DNA from: Candidatus Marivariicella framensis
GTDB taxonomy: Bacteria > Bacteroidota > Bacteroidia > Flavobacteriales > Flavobacteriaceae
NCBI GenBank assembly: GCA_905182735.1
Contig: CAJJCT010000012.1
Location: 1 to 64,000, forward strand
DNA: 64,000 nt
Direction of reading: 5' to 3'
This document shows positions 9,214-18,910 of the stretch, piece by piece; positions within the stretch are counted from its first letter, which is position 1; every line of letters starts with the position of its first letter. Under the pieces are notes generated by a model, which worked only from the letters and a program-made list of their open reading frames with translations, was not told the origin of the DNA and did not search any database. The position numbers and the translations under genes are program-made.

Positions 9214-10284
9214 ATGAGTTTACCTTTTCGTCCTGGAGTTGTCACTGGAACAAATGTTCAAAAAGTATTTAAGCTGGCTAAGCTCAAAAAATTTGCAATT
9301 CCAGCAGTTAATGTTATTGGATCAAATTCAATAAATGCTGTTTTAGAAACTTCTGCTAATATAAATAGCCCAATAATTATTCAATTTTCAAATGGAGGGG
9401 CATGTTTTAATGCAGGGAAAGGTCTTACTAATACAAATCAAAAAGCTGCTATTGCAGGAGCCGTTGCAGGCGCAAAACATATACATGAATTAGCGAAATC
9501 ATATGGTGCATATGTGATTTTGCACACTGATCATTGTTCTAAAAAGCTTTTACCTTGGATTGATGGGCTTCTTGATGCGAGTGAAGATTATTTTAATAAA
9601 AATGGACATTCACTATTCAGTTCCCATATGATAGATTTATCTGAAGAACCAATAGAAGAAAATATCAAAATATGTAAGTCATATTTAAAAAGGATGAAGC
9701 CTTTGGGTATGACTCTTGAAATAGAATTAGGAATTACTGGTGGAGAAGAGGATGGAGTTGATAATAGTGACGTAGATGTTTCAAAACTCTATACTCAACC
9801 TGAGGAAGTTTCTTATGCTTATAAAGAATTAAGCAAAGTAAGTCCTCAATTCACAATTGCTGCTGCTTTTGGAAACGTTCATGGAGTTTATAAACCTGGA
9901 AATGTTAAATTAACTCCTAAAATTTTAAAAAATTCTCAAGAATACATATCTAAAAAATATAATCTTCCAATTAATACTGTAGACTTTGTCTTTCATGGAG
10001 GTTCAGGTTCATCTGAACATCAAATTAAAGAATCTATTGGTTATGGTGTAGTTAAGATGAATATTGATACTGATTTACAGTATGCTTTTACAGAAGGAAT
10101 TAGAGATTATATGAATGACAAGTATGAATATCTCAGTTCCCAAATAGGAAATCCAGATGGAGCAGATCAACCTAATAAAAAATATTATGATCCTCGAAAA
10201 TGGCTGAGAATGGGTGAAGAAACATTCATTAATCGTTTAAAAAAAGCCTTTGAAGATTTAAATAATGTTAATACATTAGATTAA
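9214..10284 (+). CDS. fbaA: Class II fructose-bisphosphate aldolase
   Basis: Zinc-dependent aldolase interconverting fructose 1,6-bisphosphate with DHAP and glyceraldehyde 3-phosphate. The catalytic and zinc signature HTDHCSKKLLPW near residue 104 is intact, as are IELGITGGEEDGVDN, FGNVHGVYKPG and VFHGGSGSSEHQ, which supply further zinc and phosphate ligands. Length 356 aa corresponds to the longer class IIA type found in E. coli and Flavobacteria. It lies 30 bases after tamL and 12 bases before accD, probably one transcription unit. Confidence 0.96.
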   Translation: MSLPFRPGVVTGTNVQKVFKLAKLKKFAIPAVNVIGSNSINAVLETSANINSPIIIQFSNGGACFNAGKGLTNTNQKAAIAGAVAGAKHIHELAKSYGAYVILHTDHCSKKLLPWIDGLLDASEDYFNKNGHSLFSSHMIDLSEEPIEENIKICKSYLKRMKPLGMTLEIELGITGGEEDGVDNSDVDVSKLYTQPEEVSYAYKELSKVSPQFTIAAAFGNVHGVYKPGNVKLTPKILKNSQEYISKKYNLPINTVDFVFHGGSGSSEHQIKESIGYGVVKMNIDTDLQYAFTEGIRDYMNDKYEYLSSQIGNPDGADQPNKKYYDPRKWLRMGEETFINRLKKAFEDLNNVNTLD

Positions 10285-10296
10285 ATATAAAATTTT

Positions 10297-11154
10297 ATGA
10301 GCTGGTTTAAGAGAAGCGAAAAAGGAATCCTTACTAAAACCGAAGAAAAAAAGGATATTCCTAAGGGTTTATGGTACAAGACTCCGTCAGGAAAAATTGT
10401 TGAAACACAACAATTAGCCGAAAACTTTTATGTTAGTCCCGAAGACGATTACCATGTCCACATTGGAAGTAAGGAGTATTTTGAAATTCTTTTTGATAAA
10501 AATGAATTCACTGAATTAGACGTTAATATAAAGCCAATAGATTTTTTAAACTTCATTGATAATAAAAAATATAAAGAACGAATAAAGCAAGCCCAAAAAA
10601 AAACTAATCTTAACGATGCTATTCGAACTGCAGTTGGAATGTCAAAGGGAAAAGAGCTAGTAATATCATGTATGGATTTTGCATTTATTGGAGGTTCAAT
10701 GGGCTCTGTAGTGGGGGAGAAAATTGCAAGAGCTACTGACTACTGCATCGAAAATTCACTTCCTTTATTGGTGATTTCTAAATCTGGCGGAGCTAGAATG
10801 ATGGAGTCTGCCACTTCTCTCATGCAAATGGCTAAAACATCTGCTAAACTAGCTCATTTAGCAGAGGCTAAGTTGCCTTTTATCTCTTTATGTACAGATC
10901 CAACTACTGGAGGCACAACTGCCTCTTTTGCAATGCTGGGGGACATAAATATTGCTGAACCCAAAGCTTTAATTGCTTTTGCTGGGCCAAGAGTAGTAAA
11001 AGACACAACAGGTAAAGATCTTCCAGAAGGATTTCAAACAAGTGAATTTCTTAAAGAAAAAGGGTTTTTAGACTTTATAGTTCATAGAAGTAAGCTAAAA
11101 GAAGAGGTGAACAAATACATTGACTTAATACTTAATCAAAAAATTAGAGAATAA
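10297..11154 (+). CDS. accD: Acetyl-CoA carboxylase carboxyltransferase subunit beta, lacking the zinc ribbon
   Basis: Beta subunit of the carboxyltransferase that makes malonyl-CoA for fatty acid synthesis. The crotonase-like core is clear: [46 protein letters not shown] and the C-terminal [18 protein letters not shown]. In the N-terminal region aligned to the four-cysteine zinc ribbon of E. coli AccD (about 25-50 here), all zinc cysteines are missing. The segment [12 protein letters not shown]...FYVSPED has Thr, Ser and Asp in their place. The fold is otherwise recognisable. Partner accA is not in this window. Length 285 aa. Confidence 0.95.
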   Translation: MSWFKRSEKGILTKTEEKKDIPKGLWYKTPSGKIVETQQLAENFYVSPEDDYHVHIGSKEYFEILFDKNEFTELDVNIKPIDFLNFIDNKKYKERIKQAQKKTNLNDAIRTAVGMSKGKELVISCMDFAFIGGSMGSVVGEKIARATDYCIENSLPLLVISKSGGARMMESATSLMQMAKTSAKLAHLAEAKLPFISLCTDPTTGGTTASFAMLGDINIAEPKALIAFAGPRVVKDTTGKDLPEGFQTSEFLKEKGFLDFIVHRSKLKEEVNKYIDLILNQKIRE

Positions 11155-11188
11155 TTTGAGATTTAAAGATCTAATTATTAAAAATAAT

Positions 11189-11196
11189 TATATTTG
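11189..11196 (+). promoter_or_regulatory. Putative -7 element (TATATTTG) for rpsO-pnp
   Basis: Exact TAnnTTTG match 47 bases ahead of the rpsO start, in the only spacer between accD and rpsO. A TTTG lies upstream at 11155-11158, but 30 bases away is too far for a standard -33. This probably drives rpsO and pnp. Confidence 0.5.
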
Positions 11197-11243
11197 CAAA
11201 CCAAAATAACGCGTACATAAAAATCATTTAAAATAATATTGGC

Positions 11244-11513
11244 ATGTATTTATCAAAAGAAATAAAAGAAGAGATTTTTACCAAATATGGAAAATCTAAA
11301 TCTAACACTGGGTCTACAGAAGGTCAAATCGCGCTCTTCTCCCATCGAATAAACCATTTATCGGAACATTTGAAAAATAATAGAAAAGATTTTAACACTG
11401 AAAGATCACTAGTTGGTTTAGTAGGAAAAAGAAGAAGTCTTCTAGATTATTTGAAATTTAAAGATATCGAAAGATATCGTTCTTTAATAAAAGAATTAGG
11501 TATAAGAAAATAG
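11244..11513 (+). CDS. rpsO: 30S ribosomal protein S15
   Basis: Small-subunit protein that binds the central domain of 16S rRNA and starts platform assembly. At 89 aa it has the standard S15 length and motifs: NTGSTEGQIALFSHRINHLSEHLK, with the central HL..H segment, then the strongly basic GLVGKRRSLLDYLK. It precedes pnp by 79 bases, the same gene order as in most bacteria, where the two are often co-transcribed and co-regulated. Confidence 0.97.
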   Translation: MYLSKEIKEEIFTKYGKSKSNTGSTEGQIALFSHRINHLSEHLKNNRKDFNTERSLVGLVGKRRSLLDYLKFKDIERYRSLIKELGIRK

Positions 11514-11592
11514 CCCTAAACTTATAACAAGGGAAATACCTTAGTTTTTCATTGGTTGCACGACACACAACGCTTAATTAAAACCTTGAAAA

Positions 11593-13722
11593 ATGAAACC
11601 AAAAATATTTAAAGAAGAAATTAAACTCCCTGATGGCAGAATAATTTCTATAGAAACGGGTAAGCTCGCAAAGCAAGCCCATGGATCAGTTGTCGTACAA
11701 ATGGGAAAAACCATGTTGTTATGTACAGTTGTATCAAACTACAAACAAACTGATTTAGACTTTTTGCCCTTAACAGTAGATTATCGGGAAAAATTTGCGG
11801 CAGCAGGTCGCTATCCAGGTGGTTTTTTTAAAAGAGAAGCACGTCCTAGTGATGGTGAAGTATTAACTATGCGTTTAGTCGATCGTGTACTACGTCCATT
11901 ATTTCCAAAAGATTATCACGCAGAAACACAAGTAATGATTCAATTGATGTCTCATGATGAAGATGTAATGCCAGATGCTTTAGCTGGTCTTGCAGCTTCT
12001 GCAGCTATTCAATTAAGTGACTTTCCTTTCGAATGTGCTATTTCTGAAGCTCGAGTAGCTCGTGTAAATGGTGAATTCGTTATCAACCCAAGCCGTGCAC
12101 AATTAGCAGAATCTGATCTTGATATGATGATTGGTGCTTCTGCAGATTCAGTAATGATGGTTGAAGGTCAAATGGATGAAATTTCTGAAGAAGAAATGGC
12201 AGATGCTATAAAGTTTGCTCACGAAGCAATTAAAGTACAAGTTGCTGCTCAATTACGATTAGCAAAAGCTTTTGGAAGAAAAGAAGTTAGAGAATATGAC
12301 ACTGCTCAAACCAATGAAGACCTTGAAAAGCGTGTTCATGATATGGTTTATGACAAATGTTACGCTATTGCTAAGAAGGGGACTTCTAAAGCAGAACGTA
12401 GCGCTGCATTCTCTGATATCAAGGAAGAGGTTAAAGCGTCTTTCTCTGAAGAAGAAATGGGAGAATTTGGCCATCTTGTTGGAGGATACTACAGAAAGTC
12501 TGAAAAAGAAGCGATACGTGAATTAACATTAAGTGAAGGAGTTCGTTTAGATGGGCGTAAAACAGATGAAATTAGACCGATTTGGTGTGAGGTGGATTAC
12601 CTGCCGTCTACACATGGCTCTTCAATCTTTACTCGTGGAGAAACTCAAGCATTAGCTACAGTAACACTTGGAACATCAAGAGATTCAAATAAAATTGATA
12701 TGCCTTCTTTTGAAGGTGAAGAAAATTTCTATTTACATTATAACTTCCCTCCATTTTGCACAGGTGAAGCCCGTCCCTTAAGGGGAACCTCGCGTAGAGA
12801 AGTTGGGCATGGAAACTTGGCTCAACGTGGTTTAAAAGGCATGATTCCTGCTGATTGTCCTTACACTGTTCGTGTAGTATCTGAAGTTTTAGAATCAAAT
12901 GGATCATCATCTATGGCAACTGTATGTGCAGGAACTATGGCATTGATGGATGCAGGGGTTCAAATCACAAGACCTGTTTCAGGTATTGCAATGGGACTTA
13001 TTTCTGACGGAGATCGTCATGCAGTACTGTCTGATATTTTAGGTGATGAAGATCATCTTGGTGATATGGATTTTAAAGTTACTGGTACTTCTGAAGGAAT
13101 AACTGCATGTCAAATGGATATTAAAATTAAAGGACTTTCATATGAGATATTAGTAAAAGCATTGAAGCAAGCTAGAAATGGAAGGCTTCATATTTTAGAT
13201 AAAATATCTGAAACTATTGAAAAGCCGAATATAGATGTTAAATCACATTCGCCAAAAATGGTGACTAGAAGAATTCCTAATGAATTTATTGGTCCATTTA
13301 TTGGCCCTGGAGGAAAAGTAATTCAAGAACTTCAAAAAGTAACAGGCTGTACAATAGTGATTAATGAAGATCCTGTAACTGAAGAAGGTGTTATTGAAAT
13401 ACTTGGAACTGGACAAGAAGGAATCGAAACCGTATTAACAAAAATAGATTCCTTACTATTCAAACCAGTAAAAGGAGACACTTACGAAGTTAAAGTTATT
13501 AAAATTCTAGATTTTGGTGCTGTTGTAGAATATAATGAAGCGCCTGGCAACGAAGTTTTACTTCATGTTAGTGAAATAGCATGGGAGAGAACCGAAGATG
13601 TTAGTGACGTTCTTAAAATTGGAGACGTTTTAGAAGTTAAATATTTTGGTGTTGACCCTAGAACTAGAAAAGAAAAAGTTTCCAGAAAGGCTCTATTAGA
13701 TAGACCACAAAGAAAAGATTAG
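11593..13722 (+). CDS. pnp: Polyribonucleotide nucleotidyltransferase (PNPase)
   Basis: Phosphorolytic 3'-5' exoribonuclease of mRNA decay, normally a homotrimer. Domains in order: first RNase PH domain (about 10-140), helical linker, second RNase PH domain (about 310-540, beginning [13 protein letters not shown]), KH domain with the GxxG loop in [16 protein letters not shown] (about 555-615) and an S1 RNA-binding domain (about 625-695). Length 709 aa is standard. Arginine codon use changes within the gene: roughly the first 475 codons favour CGN, while the last 235 use only AGA/AGG, as most neighbours do. A strong terminator follows the stop. Confidence 0.97.
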   Translation: MKPKIFKEEIKLPDGRIISIETGKLAKQAHGSVVVQMGKTMLLCTVVSNYKQTDLDFLPLTVDYREKFAAAGRYPGGFFKREARPSDGEVLTMRLVDRVLRPLFPKDYHAETQVMIQLMSHDEDVMPDALAGLAASAAIQLSDFPFECAISEARVARVNGEFVINPSRAQLAESDLDMMIGASADSVMMVEGQMDEISEEEMADAIKFAHEAIKVQVAAQLRLAKAFGRKEVREYDTAQTNEDLEKRVHDMVYDKCYAIAKKGTSKAERSAAFSDIKEEVKASFSEEEMGEFGHLVGGYYRKSEKEAIRELTLSEGVRLDGRKTDEIRPIWCEVDYLPSTHGSSIFTRGETQALATVTLGTSRDSNKIDMPSFEGEENFYLHYNFPPFCTGEARPLRGTSRREVGHGNLAQRGLKGMIPADCPYTVRVVSEVLESNGSSSMATVCAGTMALMDAGVQITRPVSGIAMGLISDGDRHAVLSDILGDEDHLGDMDFKVTGTSEGITACQMDIKIKGLSYEILVKALKQARNGRLHILDKISETIEKPNIDVKSHSPKMVTRRIPNEFIGPFIGPGGKVIQELQKVTGCTIVINEDPVTEEGVIEILGTGQEGIETVLTKIDSLLFKPVKGDTYEVKVIKILDFGAVVEYNEAPGNEVLLHVSEIAWERTEDVSDVLKIGDVLEVKYFGVDPRTRKEKVSRKALLDRPQRKD

Positions 13723-13744
13723 TAAAACTTTTTTTATCTCAATT

Positions 13745-13776
13745 AAAAAAACCTCCTTAACTGGAGGTTTTTTTTT
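13745..13776 (+). terminator. Rho-independent terminator after pnp
   Basis: The stem AACCTCC/GGAGGTT, extended by flanking A and T runs, closes a six-base loop (13757-13762) and runs into nine T residues. It lies about 25 bases after the pnp stop and ends the rpsO-pnp unit. rpoD begins about 58 bases further on, so it must have its own promoter. Confidence 0.93.
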
Positions 13777-13833
13777 AAATAATGAAACCTTTGTAAAATA
13801 ATTACGTATAAGAGGTATAATCCAAATTATAAA

Positions 13834-14697
13834 ATGAGACAATTAAAAATTACAAAACAGGTTACAAATAGAGAAACAGCTTCTTTGGATAAGTATCTGC
13901 AAGAAATTGGTAAAGTAGACTTAATTACAGCTGAGGAAGAAGTTGAATTAGCGCAAAGAATAAAAGCTGGAGATCAACTTGCATTAGAAAAATTAACTAA
14001 AGCTAATTTACGTTTTGTAGTTTCGGTTGCCAAGCAATATCAAAATCAAGGATTAACACTTCCAGATCTTATTAATGAAGGTAATCTAGGTTTAATAAAA
14101 GCGGCTCAGAGATTTGATGAAACTAGAGGTTTTAAATTTATTTCTTATGCTGTTTGGTGGATACGTCAATCAATTCTTCAGGCTCTTGCAGAACAATCAA
14201 GAATAGTTAGACTTCCCTTAAATAAAATTGGCTCTATAAATAAGATTAATAAGACTTATGCTTTTTTAGAGCAGGCTCACGAACGCCAACCTTCTCCAGA
14301 AGAAATCGCAAAAGAGTTAGATATGACTATTAATGATGTTAAAGAGTCATTAAAAAACTCAGGACGTCATGTTTCAATGGATGCTCCTCTTGTAGAAGGT
14401 GAAGATTCAAATTTATATGATGTTTTAAATATTGGTGAATCTCCTAATCCTGATAAAACTCTTCTTCAAGAATCCTTACGCACAGAAATTGAACGCGCTC
14501 TTGAAACATTAACTCCCAGAGAAGCTGATGTTGTTAGGTTATATTTTGGTCTAGGAAATCAGCATGCCATGACATTAGAAGAAATAGGAGAAACTTTTGA
14601 TTTAACAAGGGAAAGAGTTAGACAAATTAAAGAAAAGGCTATAAGGCGTTTAAAACATACTTCTAGAAGTAAAATATTAAAAACTTATCTTGGGTAA
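13834..14697 (+). CDS. rpoD: Primary sigma factor RpoD (Bacteroidota type, no region 1.1)
   Basis: Housekeeping sigma-70 factor directing RNA polymerase to the TTG/TAnnTTTG promoters typical of this phylum. Region 1.2 ([24 protein letters not shown]) is followed by regions 2.1-2.4 ([44 protein letters not shown]), region 3 and region 4.2 ([29 protein letters not shown]). It is only 287 aa: the acidic region 1.1 of proteobacterial RpoD is absent, which is normal in Bacteroidota. It stands just after the pnp terminator and 9 bases ahead of rpe. Confidence 0.97.
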   Translation: MRQLKITKQVTNRETASLDKYLQEIGKVDLITAEEEVELAQRIKAGDQLALEKLTKANLRFVVSVAKQYQNQGLTLPDLINEGNLGLIKAAQRFDETRGFKFISYAVWWIRQSILQALAEQSRIVRLPLNKIGSINKINKTYAFLEQAHERQPSPEEIAKELDMTINDVKESLKNSGRHVSMDAPLVEGEDSNLYDVLNIGESPNPDKTLLQESLRTEIERALETLTPREADVVRLYFGLGNQHAMTLEEIGETFDLTRERVRQIKEKAIRRLKHTSRSKILKTYLG

Positions 14698-14706
14698 AAG
14701 TATTAT

Positions 14707-15363
14707 ATGAAATATCTCATCGCTCCTTCAATTCTTGCAGCAGATTTTGGTAACCTAGAAAAAGACTGTAAGATGATTAATAAAAGTAATGCTGATTGGT
14801 TTCATATTGATATAATGGATGGCGTATTTGTTCCTAATATTTCTTTCGGAATGCCTGTGCTAGCATCAATAAATAAATATGCTACAAAACCACTTGATGT
14901 TCACCTAATGATTGTTGATCCCGATAGATATATTAAAACATTTTCTGACCTTAATGCAGAAATATTAACGGTTCACTTCGAAGTTTGTAATCACCTTCAT
15001 AGATCTATTCAAGAAATTAAAAATAATGGAATGAAAGCAGGAGTTGCTTTAAATCCTCACACACCTGTTAATGTTTTAGATTCAATTATTGATGAAATTG
15101 ATTTAGTCTGTATTATGAGTGTTAATCCTGGTTTTGGTGGTCAAAAATTCATTAAAAATACATTTGCAAAAATAAGTGAATTAAAGAAACTAATTGAATT
15201 AAAGAAATCTAGTGCTATTATTGAAATTGATGGTGGAGTAACAGATCAAAATGCCAAAGAATTAATCAAAGCTGGTGCTGATGTCTTAGTTGCTGGAAGT
15301 TTTATTTTTAAATCAATTAGTCCATTGGACACAATTTCCAATCTTAAGTCAATTACTAATTAG
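14707..15363 (+). CDS. rpe: Ribulose-phosphate 3-epimerase
   Basis: Metal-dependent TIM-barrel enzyme of the pentose phosphate pathway, converting ribulose 5-phosphate to xylulose 5-phosphate. Motifs seen: APSILAADF, FHIDIMDGVFVPN (metal and acid/base Asp), LDVHLMI (metal His), MSVNPGFGGQKF and EIDGGV (second catalytic Asp), followed by the phosphate-binding loop ADVLVAGSFIFK. Length 218 aa is standard. It follows rpoD by 9 bases and is probably co-transcribed with it. Confidence 0.96.
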   Translation: MKYLIAPSILAADFGNLEKDCKMINKSNADWFHIDIMDGVFVPNISFGMPVLASINKYATKPLDVHLMIVDPDRYIKTFSDLNAEILTVHFEVCNHLHRSIQEIKNNGMKAGVALNPHTPVNVLDSIIDEIDLVCIMSVNPGFGGQKFIKNTFAKISELKKLIELKKSSAIIEIDGGVTDQNAKELIKAGADVLVAGSFIFKSISPLDTISNLKSITN

Positions 15364-15409
15364 TGAGTAGATGAAATTGCATTTATCATTCATTGATTAT
15401 ATTTAGTAG

Positions 15410-16102
15410 ATGGATTATACCATAGAATTTTTATCTATCGAGTGGATTAGAAATTTAGTTATAATATTTTTTTTAGCTTCACTTTTTTTATTTGCAGGTA
15501 AGTTTTTTAATAAAAATCAAAACCTGATAATTGCAAAATCACTTAGCGTCTTTCTATTGTTGATTACTATTTTTCACGCTTCATACCTCTTAATTTATGA
15601 TCTTTGGGATGTCAAAGAACATCTTCCATTACACTTATGCAGTATAAATGGTGTTATATGTTGTTTTATTTTATTCATGCCTAAAAATAAAAATTTATTC
15701 GAATTTAATTTTTACACAGGTATTATAGGAGGTGCTGTTGCATTACTAACTCCTCAATTAAATGATTATGACGGGAGCTTTTCACAATATATAGTTTATT
15801 ATTTAAGTCACGGATTAATAATACTTATACCTCTATATCTTTATTATTATTTAAATTTTGAACTGCGAAAGTTATCATGGTTAAGAGCTTTAGTTTTCTT
15901 AAATATTCTCACGGCTATTTTTATTCCTTTAAATTCATATTTGAAATCCAATTACATGTATGTTAACGAACCACCAAAAGTTGATAATCCATTAATTATT
16001 GGTGAGTGGCCTATTTATTTAATAAACCTTGAGGTGATAATATTATTATTGTTTGCAGTTACATATTTTATTTTCACAAAAATTTCTATTTTTAAGTCTT
16101 AA
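15410..16102 (+). CDS. TMEM164/YwaF-family (TIGR02206-like) integral membrane protein
   Basis: A 230-aa protein with about seven hydrophobic spans. The family hallmark LPLHLCSIN (72-80, Cys77) and a downstream SHG (His134) are present. These features match the YwaF/TIGR02206 group, which is related to eukaryotic TMEM164, reported to be a lipid acyltransferase with an essential Cys and His. The Cys-to-His distance here (57 residues) is close to that recalled for TMEM164 (Cys123, His181). A lipid acyl-transfer role is inference only; bacterial members are uncharacterised as far as I know. It stands alone after rpe, ending about 205 bases from the converging tRNA gene. Confidence 0.75.
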   Translation: MDYTIEFLSIEWIRNLVIIFFLASLFLFAGKFFNKNQNLIIAKSLSVFLLLITIFHASYLLIYDLWDVKEHLPLHLCSINGVICCFILFMPKNKNLFEFNFYTGIIGGAVALLTPQLNDYDGSFSQYIVYYLSHGLIILIPLYLYYYLNFELRKLSWLRALVFLNILTAIFIPLNSYLKSNYMYVNEPPKVDNPLIIGEWPIYLINLEVIILLLFAVTYFIFTKISIFKS

Positions 16103-16195
16103 CTTTTTTATGATTTATATTAAAGTGAATATCCCTAATTAAGTATGTAAAATTTATGATGAATAAAAGTAATCTATCATAGTTGTGATTCTGTT

Positions 16196-16208
16196 TGTGT
16201 GTGTGTGT
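16196..16208. repeat. Short (TG)n microsatellite
   Basis: Six and a half TG units lie in the 205-base spacer between the TMEM164-like gene and the tRNA. It is the only dinucleotide tract of this kind noticed in the window. The open frame that covers it runs through the tRNA and is not a gene. Confidence 0.7.
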
Positions 16209-16307
16209 TTGGATTTTTAAAACACGAAATGAAAGAAACAATTTTGTTGAAGAAACATTAAGAATGATGATGAAGCAGAGAGAGAAATTTCATCAAATTT
16301 TATTTAG

Positions 16308-16381
16308 TGACCCAGAGAGGATTCGAACCTCCAACCCTCAGAGCCGAAATCTGATATTCTATCCAGTTGAACTACTGGGCC
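16308..16381 (-). tRNA. tRNA-Arg (anticodon UCG)
   Basis: The minus strand folds into a cloverleaf. The acceptor GGCCCAG pairs with CTGGGTC, with discriminator A at 16308. The D arm is GTTC/GAAT, the anticodon stem TCAGA/TCTGA encloses loop TTTCGGC, and the T arm GGAGG/CCTCT encloses TTCGAAT. Loop positions 34-36 read TCG, an arginine tRNA decoding CGA and other CGN codons. CCA is not encoded. Its 5' end lies 14 bases after the stop of the YqeY-like gene on the same strand, so it may be processed from the tail of the dcw transcript. Confidence 0.95.
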
Positions 16382-16395
16382 ATTTTTAAATATAC

Positions 16396-16845
16396 CTAAG
16401 ATGATAGTTTTTCCCTAACAATATTAGAAATTGTTTTTCCATCCGCTTTTCCTGCTAATTTATTAGTCACTATCCCCATAACTTTTCCCATATCTTTAAT
16501 TCCTTCAGCACTAATTTGGGTTATTACTACAATGACTACGTTTTCAATTTCTGATTCAGATAATTGTTTAGGAAGAAACTCCGAAATTATATTAGCTTGA
16601 GCCTCTTCAGGTTCTGCCAAATCAATTCTATTTTGCTCTCTAAAGATTGATGCACTATCTTTTCTTTGCTTAACTAATTTCTGGAGAACTTGAACTTCTT
16701 TAGTTTCTAAAATTGGTTGATTTCTGTCTTCAGTCTTTAATAAAATTAAGGCTGATTTTATCGCTCTTAAAGCTTCAAGACGGATTACATCTTTTGCTTT
16801 CATAGCTTCTTTGAGTTTACTCGTTACATTATTTTCTAGAGACAT
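16396..16845 (-). CDS. GatB/YqeY domain-containing protein
   Basis: A 149-aa protein of the YqeY family, homologous to the tRNA-binding tail of GatB, the Asp/Glu-tRNA amidotransferase subunit. Features include the N-terminal helix with LKEAMKAKDVIRLEALRAIKSAL and the C-terminal DMGKVMGIVTNKLAGKADGKTISNIVREKL typical of the family. The exact cellular role is unsettled. It begins 20 bases after ftsZ and is regularly found in this place at the end of flavobacterial dcw clusters, so co-transcription is likely. The tRNA-Arg follows immediately. Confidence 0.93.
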   Translation of the reverse strand: MSLENNVTSKLKEAMKAKDVIRLEALRAIKSALILLKTEDRNQPILETKEVQVLQKLVKQRKDSASIFREQNRIDLAEPEEAQANIISEFLPKQLSESEIENVVIVVITQISAEGIKDMGKVMGIVTNKLAGKADGKTISNIVREKLSS

Positions 16846-16865
16846 ATGGTTTTATTTTGTTAAAA

Positions 16866-18896
16866 CTAATCCACATTATCATGAAGAAAAGAGTTGTTTG
16901 ACTTGAGTTTAACGCTATCATTTTCATCTGTTTCAATAACTATTTTAGGTAAATTATGACTAGATTCAGATTCGTCAATATTTAACCCATATCTTTTATA
17001 AGCAGGTTCTTTCTCTAATTCATCAATATTACTTAAATTATTTTTGAATGAATAGTTAAATTCCTTTAGGTGAACCATTCTTTTTTTATTCTCCAAAGAA
17101 GCTGTTTCTATAATTGTTTTATCAAATGGAGTTTGACCATTATTAGTATTAGAATCAATAAATTCAGGTTCATTAACTTCAATATTAAATAGTTCAGACG
17201 TTGAAATTTCTTTACTATCATTTAATTTATCTATATCATCATCCATTTCATTTTTTTCTAAATCATAATTTTTAATTTCAACAAGATCTGGAACATCTAT
17301 TTTTTCTGAGTTTTCAACTTGATCAGTTTCAAAATCGTTAAGAATAAAGTTAATAGAATCTACAGCCTTAGTTTCATTTTTTTGAATTCTACTTAATGGT
17401 ATTCCAAAATCAAAGGTTGTCTGATTTTCTTTTTCAATATCTAATAGCTCTTCATCTACAATTTTTAATGATTTAATATCCTCGCTTAAATCATTAATTA
17501 TGAAACTACCCTCAAATTCTTGATCATAAGATTCCGAAGGAGGAGAATTTAATAATTCATTATTTATTTCAAATGAATCAAACATCTCAATCCCTTTATT
17601 TTCATAGATAGAGTTTGAATTTTCATTTATTAAGTTAGTTTTATCAGAATCTTGAATATTATTTCCTTTAATTTCTTTAAAAACAACATCTATATTCCTT
17701 ATTTCATCTGTTAAAAGTATTTTTAAACTTACCTCATTAGTATTATCATATATTGAATCATTTTCTTCAACTTCTTCAATATCATCCTCTGTATTTTCTA
17801 AGTTATGATATGTGATTTTCTTGTCAGTTGAAACTAATATATGTTCCATTTTCTGATCTTCCTCAAGGGTATGAATGATTTTTTTCGATTCAGTATTAAC
17901 AATTTGATTTTGCTGATCTACATCAAACCCAGTTGCAATTATAGTTACTGATATAGCATTTTCAAGATTTTTATCTTCACCAACCCCCATAATAATATTT
18001 GTATTATTTCCGGCTTCAGACTGAATAAAATCATTTATTTCTCCTATTTCATCAATCGTAATTTCCTCAGATCCTGATACTATAAGTAATAAAACATTTT
18101 TACTACCCGTTATTTTATTATCATTTAATAATGGAGAGTCTAAAGCTTTAACAATTGCTTCTTGTGCCCTGTTAGTTCCACTGGATGTTCCTGAACCCAT
18201 TATGGCAGACCCACTATTAGTCAATACAGTTTTGGCATCTTTAAGATCAATATTTTGAGTGTAATGATGAGTTATAACTTCCGCTATACCTCTTGCTGCT
18301 TTAGACAAAACCTCATCGGCCTTAGCAAAACCAGCTTTAAACCCAAGATTTCCATAAACTTCTCTAAGTTTATTATTGTTAATTACTACTAAAGAATCAA
18401 CTTCAGATTTTATGTTTTCTAATCCCTTTTGGGCTTGATCCAATCTGAGTTTTCCTTCAAACTGAAATGGCATTGTAACTATTCCTACAGTTAATATATC
18501 CAATTCTTTTGCCATTTTAGCAATTATTGGAGCAGCTCCAGTTCCAGTTCCACCTCCCATTCCTGCTGTAATAAAAATCATTTTTGTTTGTGCATTTAAA
18601 AGACTTCTTAGGTCTTCGTAACTTTCCTGTGCAGCTTGAGCCCCAACCTCTGGATTTGCACCTGCACCCAGCCCTTCAGTTAAAGTCGCCCCTAATTGAA
18701 TTTTTATCGGAACTGAGCTTTGATTTAGAGCTTGAGCATCTGTATTACAAACAACAAAATCAACACCATTTAGTCCTTGTTGAAACATATAATTGATAGC
18801 ATTACTCCCTCCTCCTCCAACTCCAATTACCTTAATTACGTTGCTCTTGTTTTTTGGTAAATCGAAACTAAAATTTGTACTATTTTCTTGATCCAT
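16866..18896 (-). CDS. ftsZ: Cell division protein FtsZ with a long acidic C-terminal tail
   Basis: Tubulin-like GTPase that polymerises into the Z ring. The N-terminal half (about 15-330) is canonical: [17 protein letters not shown] signature GGGTGTG (114-120) and the T7 synergy loop [22 protein letters not shown]. The remaining roughly 340 residues, about half of the 676 aa, form an acidic, low-complexity linker rich in D, E, N and S. The protein ends in a conserved flavobacterial tip (KEPAYKRYG, then [11 protein letters not shown]) in place of the proteobacterial FtsA/ZipA-binding peptide. The linker is much longer than in E. coli (383 aa total), although long tails are common in this family. 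ftsA lies 14 bases upstream. Confidence 0.97.
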   Translation of the reverse strand: MDQENSTNFSFDLPKNKSNVIKVIGVGGGGSNAINYMFQQGLNGVDFVVCNTDAQALNQSSVPIKIQLGATLTEGLGAGANPEVGAQAAQESYEDLRSLLNAQTKMIFITAGMGGGTGTGAAPIIAKMAKELDILTVGIVTMPFQFEGKLRLDQAQKGLENIKSEVDSLVVINNNKLREVYGNLGFKAGFAKADEVLSKAARGIAEVITHHYTQNIDLKDAKTVLTNSGSAIMGSGTSSGTNRAQEAIVKALDSPLLNDNKITGSKNVLLLIVSGSEEITIDEIGEINDFIQSEAGNNTNIIMGVGEDKNLENAISVTIIATGFDVDQQNQIVNTESKKIIHTLEEDQKMEHILVSTDKKITYHNLENTEDDIEEVEENDSIYDNTNEVSLKILLTDEIRNIDVVFKEIKGNNIQDSDKTNLINENSNSIYENKGIEMFDSFEINNELLNSPPSESYDQEFEGSFIINDLSEDIKSLKIVDEELLDIEKENQTTFDFGIPLSRIQKNETKAVDSINFILNDFETDQVENSEKIDVPDLVEIKNYDLEKNEMDDDIDKLNDSKEISTSELFNIEVNEPEFIDSNTNNGQTPFDKTIIETASLENKKRMVHLKEFNYSFKNNLSNIDELEKEPAYKRYGLNIDESESSHNLPKIVIETDENDSVKLKSNNSFLHDNVD

Positions 18897-18910
18897 TCTA
18901 CTAGGTTTAT

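Noticed and set aside
11514-11592. Possible hairpin between rpsO and pnp (CCCT with AGGG, GTTG with CAAC)
   Set aside because: Stems of only four bases and no T tract; not convincing as a terminator or control element.
12259-12526. Overlapping open frames on both strands inside pnp
   Set aside because: They are shadows of the PNPase frame in its less AT-rich section, with no recognisable domains.
16195-16389. Open frame of 64 codons beginning in the TG repeat
   Set aside because: It runs through the whole tRNA-Arg gene on the opposite strand and encodes low-complexity sequence; not a gene.
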